A DNA stretch of 46,543 nt from Burkholderiales bacterium (lineage in GTDB: Bacteria; Pseudomonadota; Gammaproteobacteria; Burkholderiales; Burkholderiaceae_C): contig JAEKLF010000062.1 in the NCBI GenBank assembly GCA_019509985.1, positions 1-46,543 of the forward strand. Direction: 5' to 3'. The notes beneath the pieces are model-generated. The model was given only the letters and a program-made list of their open reading frames with translations. It ran no database searches and was not told where the DNA came from. Positions 36,766 through 43,458 of the stretch are shown piece after piece. Within the stretch, counting starts at the first letter, position 1; each line of letters starts with the position of its first letter. Position numbers and translations under genes: made by a program.

Positions 36766-39069
36766 ATGCGAGGGGCACCAGTGACGCGGACAGCTCGATG
36801 GGGCTGGGTCATCACGTTGGTGACCCTCACCGGCGTGGCCGGCGTGCTGAGCTTCCTGCTGACCATCGGCACGACCAGCGAGCGCGGCTTCTTCGAGCGC
36901 CACTACCACTGGCTTTACTGGGTCAACGTGGTCGTCGCGGCGGTGCTGACCCTGGTCATCCTGACCGCTGCGGTGCGCCTGGCCGTGCGCGTGCGGCGCG
37001 GCCGCTTCGGCAGCCGGCTGCTGTTCAAGCTGGCGGCCATCTTCGCCCTCGTCGGCGTGGTGCCCGGCGTGATGATCTACGCCGTGTCCTACCAGTTCGT
37101 GAACCGCAGCATCGAGACCTGGTTCGACGTGCGCCTGGCCAGCGCGCTGGAGGCCGGCCTAAACCTGGGCCGCGGCACGCTGGACGCGATGGTCTCCGAC
37201 CTGGCCAGCAAGACGCGCGACGCCGCCGACCAGCTCGCCGACACCAGCACGCCGCAGCTGCTCGCGCTGGAGCGCCTGCGCGACAAGCTCAGCGCCCGCA
37301 CCGTGGCGCTGGTGGGTGGCAGCGGCCAGATCCTGCTGGAGAGCGGCGGCGACACGCGCCAGCTGACGCCCGACCGTCCCAGCAGCACGATGCTGCGCCA
37401 GGCCCGTGGCGGCTCGCCCGCCAGCCAGCTCGAAGGCCTGGAAGACGAGGCCGCCGCGCTGCAGGGCGGCGCCCAGATCCGCGCGCTGGCCCTGCTGCCC
37501 AACACCGAGCTGCGCCTGGGTATGGGCGAGCGTTATCTGATGGTGGTGCAGCGCATCCCGGCCAGCATGCTCAGCAACGCGCTGGCCGTGCAGACGGCGA
37601 GCAGCGAATACCAGCAACGCTCGCTGGAACGCGTCGGCCTGCGCCGCATGTACCTGGGCACGCTGACGCTGGTGCTCATCCTGGCCGTGTTCGGCGCGCT
37701 GCTGCTGGCTGTCGCGCTGGGCAACCAGCTCGCGCGCCCGCTGCTGATGCTGGCCGACGGCGTGCGCCTGGTGGCCCAGGGCGATCTCTCCGTGCGGCCG
37801 GTGCTGGCGTCGCGCGACGAGCTGGGCGGCCTGACGCGCTCCTTCGCCGACATGACCGGCCAGCTCGCCGATGCGCGCGCCCAGGTCTCGCGCACCGTGG
37901 CCGAGCTGGACGCCGCCCGCACCCATCTGCAGACCATCCTCGACAACCTCACCGCCGGCGTGCTCGTCTTCGACGCCGACGGCCGCCTCGAGACCGTCAA
38001 CCCCGGCGCGACGCGCATCCTGCGCCTGCCGCTGTCGGTCTACATCGGCCGCCCGCTGGCCGACGTGCCGGGGCTCGAGCAGTTCGCCGCATCGCTGGAC
38101 CAGCGCTTCGAACAGCACATCGGCCGTGACAGCGGCGAGCGCGACATGGAGCGCGAGCTGTGGCAGGAGTCCTTCGAGTTGCAGCTCGACCCCAAGCAGG
38201 ACCCGCTGACCCTGCTCGTGCGCGGCGCACCCCTGCCCCAGGCCAGCCGGCTCGTCGTCTTCGATGACATCTCCGAAGTCGTGTCGGCGCAGCGCTCCGC
38301 CGCCTGGAGCGAGGTCGCGCGCCGCCTGGCCCACGAGATCAAGAACCCGCTCACGCCCATCCAGCTGTCGGCCGAGCGCATGCAGCACAAGCTCGAAGCC
38401 AAGCTCGAGGGTGCCGACCAGGCCATGCTCGTGCGCTCGGTCGCCACCATCGTCAACCAGGTGCAGGCGATGAAGCAGCTCGTCAACGAGTTCCGCGACT
38501 ACGCCCGCCTGCCGTCCGCGCAACTGACGCCGCTCGATCTGAACGCGCTCGTCCACGAGGTGCTCAGCCTCTACGCCGAGCCGCAGGACCGAGGGCGCCT
38601 GGCTGCCGAGCTCGCACCCAAACTGCCGGCCATCAAGGGTGACGCCAGCCAGCTGCGCCAGGTCATCCACAACCTCGTGCAGAACGCGCTGGACGCCGTG
38701 CAGGAGCGCGCCGACGGCCACGTCACCGTGCGCTCGTCCCTCTCGCTGACCGAGGCCGGCGCGCCGCGCTCCGTGCGTCTGCACATCATCGACAACGGCC
38801 CCGGCTTCGCCGAGAAAGTGCTCAAGCGCGCCTTCGAGCCCTACGTCACGACCAAGAGTAAAGGCACCGGCCTGGGCCTGGCCGTCGTGAAGAAAATCGC
38901 CGATGAACACGGCGCCCGCATCAGCCTGCGCAACCTGCATGCCGCTGCCGATGCGGGTTCTCCCGCTGATGCCGCGCATGACGCCGCCGTGATCGGCGCG
39001 CAAGTTTCGCTATCATTTTCAAATCTGGCGACCGCCACCGAGCCCGGTGCACAGGGCGCCAAGACTTGA
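36766..39069 (+). CDS. ntrY: NtrY-like sensor histidine kinase
   Basis: A 767-residue membrane kinase. Three or four transmembrane helices lie in about 1-130 and 300-325, with a periplasmic loop between. A HAMP region (QLARPLLMLADGVRLVAQGDLSVRP) leads to a PAS-like domain (ILDNLTAGVLVFDADGRLETVN). Then comes the H-box H523 in RRLAHEIKNPLTPIQLSAER. The ATPase has N-box HNLVQNALDAVQ, DNGPGF and GTGLGLAVVKKIADEHG. This matches NtrY, which senses nitrogen or redox status in alphaproteobacteria; in this order it is a conserved partner of an NtrX-like regulator. The GTG at 36781 with GAGGGG upstream is an alternative start that would lose five residues. Confidence 0.92.
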   Translation: MRGAPVTRTARWGWVITLVTLTGVAGVLSFLLTIGTTSERGFFERHYHWLYWVNVVVAAVLTLVILTAAVRLAVRVRRGRFGSRLLFKLAAIFALVGVVPGVMIYAVSYQFVNRSIETWFDVRLASALEAGLNLGRGTLDAMVSDLASKTRDAADQLADTSTPQLLALERLRDKLSARTVALVGGSGQILLESGGDTRQLTPDRPSSTMLRQARGGSPASQLEGLEDEAAALQGGAQIRALALLPNTELRLGMGERYLMVVQRIPASMLSNALAVQTASSEYQQRSLERVGLRRMYLGTLTLVLILAVFGALLLAVALGNQLARPLLMLADGVRLVAQGDLSVRPVLASRDELGGLTRSFADMTGQLADARAQVSRTVAELDAARTHLQTILDNLTAGVLVFDADGRLETVNPGATRILRLPLSVYIGRPLADVPGLEQFAASLDQRFEQHIGRDSGERDMERELWQESFELQLDPKQDPLTLLVRGAPLPQASRLVVFDDISEVVSAQRSAAWSEVARRLAHEIKNPLTPIQLSAERMQHKLEAKLEGADQAMLVRSVATIVNQVQAMKQLVNEFRDYARLPSAQLTPLDLNALVHEVLSLYAEPQDRGRLAAELAPKLPAIKGDASQLRQVIHNLVQNALDAVQERADGHVTVRSSLSLTEAGAPRSVRLHIIDNGPGFAEKVLKRAFEPYVTTKSKGTGLGLAVVKKIADEHGARISLRNLHAAADAGSPADAAHDAAVIGAQVSLSFSNLATATEPGAQGAKT

Positions 39070-39229
39070 GAAGCTGTGAACGAACCCCACACGACCGCTC
39101 GTGCCCCCGCAACGCCGCCACTCGGTGTTGCAAATACTCGCCGCAGCCTGAGCTGCGCCTCCGTTTTGCGCCTTGATTGGCGACGCCGCAACGGCCCGCT
39201 CGGCCGCGCGGGATTCATTCACAGCTTCT
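39069..39229 (+). ncRNA. Structured ntrY-ntrX spacer: closed by a 20-position inverted repeat, inner hairpins
   Basis: Arms at 39069-39088 and 39210-39229 pair at 18 of 20 positions (core AGAAGCTGTGAA / TTCACAGCTTCT). Inside are hairpins at 39090-39103 (CACGA/TCGTG), 39109-39131 (9 bp with one G-U), 39142-39157 (6 bp, CTGA loop), 39169-39182 (4 bp) and 39192-39206 (5 bp). The outer stem starts on the last base of the ntrY stop codon and ends just before the ntrX ribosome site GAGGA. TGA flanks the arms on both sides (39067-39069, 39229-39231), which would also suit a small inserted element. Function is unknown; the type is my best fit. Confidence 0.45.
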
Positions 39230-39237
39230 GAGGATTC

Positions 39238-39939
39238 ATGGCCACGATTCTTGTTGTCGACGACGAACTGGGCATCCGAGCTCTGCTGTCCGAAATCCTC
39301 AGCGACGAAGGGCACACCATCGAGCTTGCCGAGAACGCCACCCAGGCAAGGGCGGCGCGCGAGCGCATGCGCCCCGACCTCGTGCTGCTCGACATCTGGA
39401 TGCCCGATGTCGACGGCGTCACCCTGCTCAAGGAATGGGGCGGCGCCGGCCTGCTGACGATGCCCGTCATCATGATGAGCGGCCATGGCACCATCGACAC
39501 GGCGGTGGAGGCGACCAAGTTCGGCGCCATCGCCTTCCTCGAAAAGCCCATCACGCTGCAAAAGCTGCTGCGCGCCGTCGAGCAGGCCCTCGTCAAGACC
39601 GCCCCGCCCCGCCCGGCGCCGGCACCGATGGGCATGCCGAGCTACTCCCGTCCCGAGCCCGGCGGCATGCCGTCCGCACCCAGCCACGGCGTGAGCCTGT
39701 CCAGCCACATGCCCAGCAGCAACGCGCTGGCGTCGGAGCAGAGCTTTGAACTCGACCGGCCGCTGCGCGAGGCACGCGATGCCTTCGAGAAGAGCTACTT
39801 CGAGTTCCACCTCGCCAAGGAGAACGGCTCCATGACCCGCGTCGCCGAGAAGACCGGCCTGGAGCGCACCCACCTCTACCGCAAGCTCAAGCAGCTGGGC
39901 GTGGACCTGAGCCGCAACAAGCGCAGTGCCGGGGGCTGA
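39238..39939 (+). CDS. NtrX-like response regulator without AAA+ domain
   Basis: A 233-residue regulator. Residues 1-120 are a receiver domain with acidic pocket D8/D9, phosphoacceptor D52 (LLDIWMPDVDG) and K103 (LEKPI). Then come a Pro/Ser-rich linker (about 122-175) and a Fis-type helix-turn-helix at about 190-225 (GSMTRVAEKTGLERTHLYRKLKQLG). True NtrX has a sigma-54 AAA+ domain between receiver and Fis domain. Here it is absent and the linker is too short to hide one, so the protein cannot be a standard sigma-54 activator; the layout is that of PrrA/RegA-type regulators. The ribosome site GAGGA precedes the ATG by 3 nt. It is the cognate partner of the upstream kinase, by position. Confidence 0.9.
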   Translation: MATILVVDDELGIRALLSEILSDEGHTIELAENATQARAARERMRPDLVLLDIWMPDVDGVTLLKEWGGAGLLTMPVIMMSGHGTIDTAVEATKFGAIAFLEKPITLQKLLRAVEQALVKTAPPRPAPAPMGMPSYSRPEPGGMPSAPSHGVSLSSHMPSSNALASEQSFELDRPLREARDAFEKSYFEFHLAKENGSMTRVAEKTGLERTHLYRKLKQLGVDLSRNKRSAGG

Positions 39940-39950
39940 CTGCCCCCTTT
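39931..39950 (+). terminator. Short GC hairpin at the end of the ntrX-like gene
   Basis: GGGGGC (39931-39936) pairs perfectly with GCCCCC (39942-39947), leaving a 5-nt loop in which the stop codon TGA lies. TTT follows directly. This is a compact stem with a short T run, so a weak intrinsic terminator is likely. Confidence 0.5.
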
Positions 39951-39965
39951 GGCTTGTGCTAAAGT
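39936..39965 (+). promoter_or_regulatory. Candidate promoter of tRNA-Phe
   Basis: CTGACT (39936-39941) and TAAAGT (39960-39965) are 18 bp apart; the -10 is preceded by TGC, an extended -10 feature. The tRNA starts 58 bp after the -10, and the leader contains a hairpin CGCTAAA/TTTAGCG at 39975-39993. The -35 overlaps the hairpin at the end of the regulator gene. Confidence 0.4.
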
Positions 39966-40023
39966 CGCGGACTTCGCTAAAAAGCCTTTAGCGATCCAAA
40001 GATCAAGACAAAGATCTAGAACG

Positions 40024-40099
40024 GGCCTGGTAGCTCAGTTGGTAGAGCAGCGGATTGAAAATCCGCGTGTCGGTGGTTCGATTCCGCCCCAGGCCACCA
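40024..40099 (+). tRNA. tRNA-Phe (anticodon GAA)
   Basis: The cloverleaf is complete: acceptor stem GGCCTGG/CCAGGCC, D-arm with AGTTGGTA loop, anticodon stem GCGGA/TCCGC around the loop TTGAAAA (anticodon GAA), variable loop GTGTC, T-arm with TTCGATT, discriminator A and an encoded CCA. It gives tRNA-Phe, 76 nt. The 5' extension of one G is not part of the mature tRNA. Confidence 0.98.
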
Positions 40100-40107
40100 A
40101 GACTGCG

Positions 40108-40145
40108 AACCCCTGATTTCCATTGGAATCAGGGGTTTTGTTTTG
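40108..40145 (+). terminator. Rho-independent terminator after tRNA-Phe
   Basis: AACCCCTGATT (40108-40118) pairs perfectly with AATCAGGGGTT (40127-40137). An 8-nt loop lies between, and TTTTGTTTTG follows. A 11-bp stem with T-rich tail is a textbook intrinsic terminator for the tRNA transcript. Confidence 0.95.
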
Positions 40146-40239
40146 TGCCCTCCGTCCTGCCGCCGGTGTTCGCGGGTCCGCCCATGGGCCTTCGACAGCT
40201 TCAATTTTCGTGGGTCGATTTGTTGTCAAGGACCCGCCC

Positions 40240-40635
40240 ATGGCCGCTGGAAATACCGCCGCGCACGACGAACTGCTGGCGCTCGTCGCCAGGAGCCTCT
40301 GCACTCGCACGCTGAATCGCTTTGCGCAAGAGTCCCGCCTGGATGGTGAAAGCCTGAAGGACGCCGTCGAGCGCTATGAGATTGACTACGCGTGGCAGGT
40401 CCTGGGTTCCGACCGCCTGCGCGACGAGACCATCGCGCTACTGGAGGCCAAGCTCAAGGAGGCGGCGACCGATGCGCAAAGAACCTGCGTGGCTGAAGTT
40501 CTGAAGGCTGCGGCCGCAGACCAGTCCGATGAATTGCTGATGAGTTTTGACAACGATGTGGCGGAGCAACTGGCCGCAGCGCTGTGCGCCCGGCATGAAC
40601 GCAGGACGCATGCCGAAGCTGAAGCGGTGAGCTGA
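40240..40635 (+). CDS. Hypothetical helical protein
   Basis: A 131-residue soluble, mostly helical protein that I do not recognise. The ATG at 40240 has AAGGA 7 nt upstream. The protein shows no signal peptide or membrane segment. It is rich in Ala, Glu and Leu, with a single segment DAVERYEIDYAWQVLGSDRL that breaks the helical pattern and a C-terminal charged tail. It lies between the tRNA-Phe terminator and the convergent MFS gene, with no operon partner. Confidence 0.6.
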   Translation: MAAGNTAAHDELLALVARSLCTRTLNRFAQESRLDGESLKDAVERYEIDYAWQVLGSDRLRDETIALLEAKLKEAATDAQRTCVAEVLKAAAADQSDELLMSFDNDVAEQLAAALCARHERRTHAEAEAVS

Positions 40636-40700
40636 ACCGGCCCGTCGCCGCCGCGAGCCCGCGCAGACAGTGGCATCGCGCCGACTGCACGACCGGGGTC

Positions 40701-41873
40701 TCAGTCCGCGCGCATCGCCCGCCTGGCCGACAAGGCCATGAACACGGCAAACACGACGACGACCACCAGCCCCGCGCTCAGCGACGACTGCTCGGCGATC
40801 AGGCCGATCAGCGGCGGCCCGGCCATCATGCCCAGATAGCCCACGCCCGACACGGCGGCAATGCCGTGGGCCGGCGATACGCCCGGCGCCTGCGATGCGG
40901 CACTGAACAGCACCGGCACGACGTTGGACAGCCCCAGGCCCACGCCGGCAAAGCCGAGCAGCGCGATCCACGGCGACGGCACGGCCAGCGCGAGGGCCAT
41001 GCCCGCCGCGGCCAGCACGCCGCTGGCGCGCATCAGCCGCGTGCCCGACATGCGCGCGCGCACCCAGTCGCCGCCGAAGCGGCCGATGGCCATGGCGCCG
41101 CTGAAACTGGCATAGGCCAGGGCCGCGGTGCTCTCGCTGCTGGCACGCTCCTGCTTCATGAAGAGCACGCTCCAGTCATACATCGCGCCTTCGGCGATCA
41201 GGCCCATGGACGCCAGCACACCCAGCAGCAGCAACGGCCCGCGGGGCAGGCTGAGCGGCCGCTTTTCCTCGGCATCGTGCCGGAGCACCGGCAGCATCGC
41301 GCGGCTGGCGAGCAGCGCGGCAATGGCGGCAGCAACCGTGGCCAGCAGCAGATGGCCTTGCGGCGTGAGGCCCAGCGTGGGCGCGACGCTGCCCAGGCCA
41401 GCGCCGGCCATGCCGCCCAGGCTGAACAGGCCGTGGAAGCCGCTCATCAGCGGTTTGGCCGCAAGGCGCTCGATCTCGCTGGCCTCGGCATTGATGGCCA
41501 CGTCGAACAGGCTGCCCGTGATGCCGAAGACTCCCATGACGACGAGCAGGGCCACGTAGAACGGGAAGGCCAGCAGGCTGGCGATGGCCGCGCAGCACAG
41601 CAGGCCCATGGTGGCGGTGACGACGCTCGGGCCGTAGCGGCCGACGATGCGGCCGGCCTGGGCCAGAGCCGCCAATGCGCCGACTCCGCCAGCCAGCATG
41701 GCGATGGCCAGCGCCTGCTCACCGAGGCCGTAGTGGCCCTTGACGGTGGGCACATGCACGCCCCAGGTGGCGAACAGCGTGCCGAGGACGAAGAACTGCG
41801 TGCGCAGCGCGACCGAGGCGCGGGCGAGCGCGCTGGCCGGCACGCCAGCGGCGGCAGCGGCGGTCGTAGTCAC
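40701..41873 (-). CDS. MFS transporter
   Basis: A 390-residue membrane transporter with about 12 predicted transmembrane helices and a central cytoplasmic loop (RHDAEEKRPLSLPRG). The conserved loop between helices 2 and 3 reads GRIVGRYG, the MFS motif. Family features include FGITGSLFDVAINAEAS and HGLFSLGGMAGAGLG, as in the YbjJ/FucP-like sugar or drug branch. The substrate is not visible. The start is GTG at 41873, whose bases overlap the stop of the upstream thioredoxin-like gene (41870-41873), so the two are translationally coupled. A LacI-type palindrome precedes that pair, which would fit a carbohydrate-related transporter. Confidence 0.88.
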   Translation of the reverse strand: MTTTAAAAAGVPASALARASVALRTQFFVLGTLFATWGVHVPTVKGHYGLGEQALAIAMLAGGVGALAALAQAGRIVGRYGPSVVTATMGLLCCAAIASLLAFPFYVALLVVMGVFGITGSLFDVAINAEASEIERLAAKPLMSGFHGLFSLGGMAGAGLGSVAPTLGLTPQGHLLLATVAAAIAALLASRAMLPVLRHDAEEKRPLSLPRGPLLLLGVLASMGLIAEGAMYDWSVLFMKQERASSESTAALAYASFSGAMAIGRFGGDWVRARMSGTRLMRASGVLAAAGMALALAVPSPWIALLGFAGVGLGLSNVVPVLFSAASQAPGVSPAHGIAAVSGVGYLGMMAGPPLIGLIAEQSSLSAGLVVVVVFAVFMALSARRAMRAD

Positions 41874-42328
41874 TTGGCTGTCGCCGTCACGCGCGTGAAG
41901 AAGTCGTAGACACCCTGGTCGCCCATCTTGCGCGCGTCCGCCAGCTCGCCGCCTTCAGTCGCGTAGAGCAGCTTGCCCTGGGGCGACAGCACGGCGACGG
42001 CTGGGATGCCCTTCTTCAGCGGCACGCGGTAGCCGTCGGCGATGTCGACGTTGTGGTCGAAGCGGCCGACGTCGACCTTGACGACCTTGAAGCTCTTGGC
42101 GATCAGCGGCGCGCTGGGGCCGTGCTTGAAGGTGTTGTCCAGCATGCGGCAGTCGCCGCACCAGTTGGCGCCGAAGACGACGAGTACCGGCAGGCCGGCC
42201 TTGGCGGCGTCGGCCAGCGTCGCGCGGATGGCGGCCTTGGCATCGGCGCCTTCGTCATAGATGGCCGGCGGACCGGCGTGAGCGGCCAGGGTGGCGCCGA
42301 GGAGCAGGGAGGCGGTCAGGAAACGCAT
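41870..42328 (-). CDS. Exported thioredoxin-like protein
   Basis: A 152-residue protein with a signal peptide (LLLGATLAAHA). The thioredoxin motif is C57-G-D-C60 in VVFGANWCGDCRMLDNTFK, and the cis-Pro loop is KKGIPAVAVLSPQGKLLYATEGGE. It fits the thioredoxin-7/DsbD-gamma-like periplasmic group. The redox partner is unknown. It is the first gene of a pair with the MFS transporter, with the overlapping GTGA. The start is 35 bp downstream of the LacI-type palindrome. Confidence 0.88.
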   Translation of the reverse strand: MRFLTASLLLGATLAAHAGPPAIYDEGADAKAAIRATLADAAKAGLPVLVVFGANWCGDCRMLDNTFKHGPSAPLIAKSFKVVKVDVGRFDHNVDIADGYRVPLKKGIPAVAVLSPQGKLLYATEGGELADARKMGDQGVYDFFTRVTATAK

Positions 42329-42362
42329 GGTGATGGGCTCTTGCTTCAGAAGCGATCGCAGT

Positions 42363-42384
42363 GGCTTGAAAGCGCTTTCAAGCC
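42363..42384. promoter_or_regulatory. Perfect LacI-type operator palindrome
   Basis: A 22-bp perfect palindrome with core TTGAAAGCGCTTTCAA. The central CG flanked by TGAAAG/CTTTCA is the typical operator of LacI/GalR-family repressors (cre-like, TGAAAGCGCTTTCA). It begins right after the -10 hexamer of a good promoter and so covers the transcription start of the thioredoxin-MFS pair. A bound repressor would block initiation. No LacI-family gene is in the window. Confidence 0.75.
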
Positions 42385-42385
42385 T

Positions 42386-42414
42386 ATTTCACGATCGAAC
42401 GACAACGCTGTCAA
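42386..42414 (-). promoter_or_regulatory. Sigma-70 promoter of the thioredoxin-MFS pair
   Basis: On the minus strand: -35 TTGACA (42409-42414), exact consensus; 17-bp spacer; -10 TGAAAT (42386-42391), 4/6. The operator palindrome at 42363-42384 overlaps the expected start site. This is the best promoter seen in the window. Confidence 0.75.
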
Positions 42415-42475
42415 GTGTCCGGTTCAGCCACCCTTTCAGCGCGATGGCGAAAGGCTTGTGCAAAGGCATGGCGGG

Positions 42476-43456
42476 CTAAGGGGAGGCCTGTTCGAAAAAG
42501 CGCCAGATCGCGTCGTTGGCGTCCAGCGCCTGGGAGGCGGCTTCCTTGCCGCGGCGCACGCTCGGCGCGCCGGGCCAGGAGTGGCCGCCGGTATCCGTGG
42601 CACAGAGTTGCACAGTCACGCCATCCGCACAGCCGGTGTGGCTTTCGCAGCGGGCGCCGGGTACGTCCAGCGCGCGCTGCGGTGGTGCGGTGCAATGGTC
42701 GCGCTGCACCCAGCGCGAGACGGTTTCGGGCACGGAGACGAAGGCCATCACCTTGCTCTCGTCGCGGAAGGCGCCGGGGCCGGCGCCGCCGTTGAAGAGC
42801 ACGTGGTCGTCGTCCTTGGCATGGATGTGCAGCACCGAGACCGGCCGCGAGGGCGTGCAGCTGGCCGTCGCGTCGGTGCCGGCGACGGAGGCGACGGCGC
42901 GGAAGACGTCGGCCGCCTCGCAGGCCAGGCGGTGGCTCATCATGCCGCCGTTGGACATGCCGGTGGCGAACACGCGCGCCGCGTCGATGTTGAAGCGGCC
43001 CTTGATGGCCGCGACGGCCGCGCGGGCAAAGCCGACGTCGTCGATGCCCTTGTCACGTGCGTCGCCGCAGCAGCCGCCAGCGTTCCAGGTCGCGAACTTC
43101 GCTCCCGGCAGCTTGCTGTAGCCATTGGGGAAGGCGACGACGAAGCCGGCCTCGTCGGCTTTCTTCTGCAATCCGTAGTGCGCATCGTCGGCCATGTACT
43201 CGGCATGGCCGCCGCCGCCGTGAAAGGCCAGCACCAGCGGCGTGGGCCGGCCGGCGTCATAACCATTCGGCAGATGGACCAGCACCTTGCGGCCCTGCAC
43301 CTGCAGTTCCTGCAGCCCGCCTTGGGCTGGCGCGTCGCTGGCCTTCCCGGCGCGGCGCTGCTCCATGCGCGCCTTGATCCGCTCGCGCAGCGTCTCCTGG
43401 GCCTGCGCGGCCGGCAGCAGCGCGGCCAGGGCAAGAGCCAGCAGCCGGCCGCGCAT
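42476..43456 (-). CDS. PHB-depolymerase-family esterase (LpqC-like)
   Basis: A 326-residue secreted alpha/beta hydrolase. Residues 1-19 are a signal peptide. The oxyanion loop is LVLAFHGGGGH, the nucleophile is S168 in ATGMSNGGMM, the acid lies in HAKDDDHV (215-217) and the His is H292 in GGHSWPG. Cys residues in GGCCGDA, SCTPS, DHCTAP, ARCES and TGCADG are typical of the disulfide-bonded PHB depolymerase/feruloyl esterase group. The substrate may be a polyester or aromatic ester. The ATG lies 2 bp after the stop of the outer membrane efflux gene, so it is the last gene of the RND operon. Confidence 0.88.
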   Translation of the reverse strand: MRGRLLALALAALLPAAQAQETLRERIKARMEQRRAGKASDAPAQGGLQELQVQGRKVLVHLPNGYDAGRPTPLVLAFHGGGGHAEYMADDAHYGLQKKADEAGFVVAFPNGYSKLPGAKFATWNAGGCCGDARDKGIDDVGFARAAVAAIKGRFNIDAARVFATGMSNGGMMSHRLACEAADVFRAVASVAGTDATASCTPSRPVSVLHIHAKDDDHVLFNGGAGPGAFRDESKVMAFVSVPETVSRWVQRDHCTAPPQRALDVPGARCESHTGCADGVTVQLCATDTGGHSWPGAPSVRRGKEAASQALDANDAIWRFFEQASP

Positions 43457-43458
43457 CT

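Noticed and set aside
40016..40204. A 62-residue open frame on the minus strand across tRNA-Phe
   Set aside because: It reads the antisense of the tRNA-Phe gene and its terminator; GAESNHRHADFQSAALPTEL is a well-known spurious translation of that tRNA.
40024..40635. tRNA-Phe as the insertion site of a genomic island
   Set aside because: The tRNA 3' end is followed by its own terminator, then a lone small gene; no integrase and no repeated copy of the tRNA end was found within the window.
42363..42384. The 22-bp palindrome as a terminator of the esterase operon
   Set aside because: No T tract follows on either strand, and it lies directly downstream of a consensus -35/-10 pair, so operator is the better reading.
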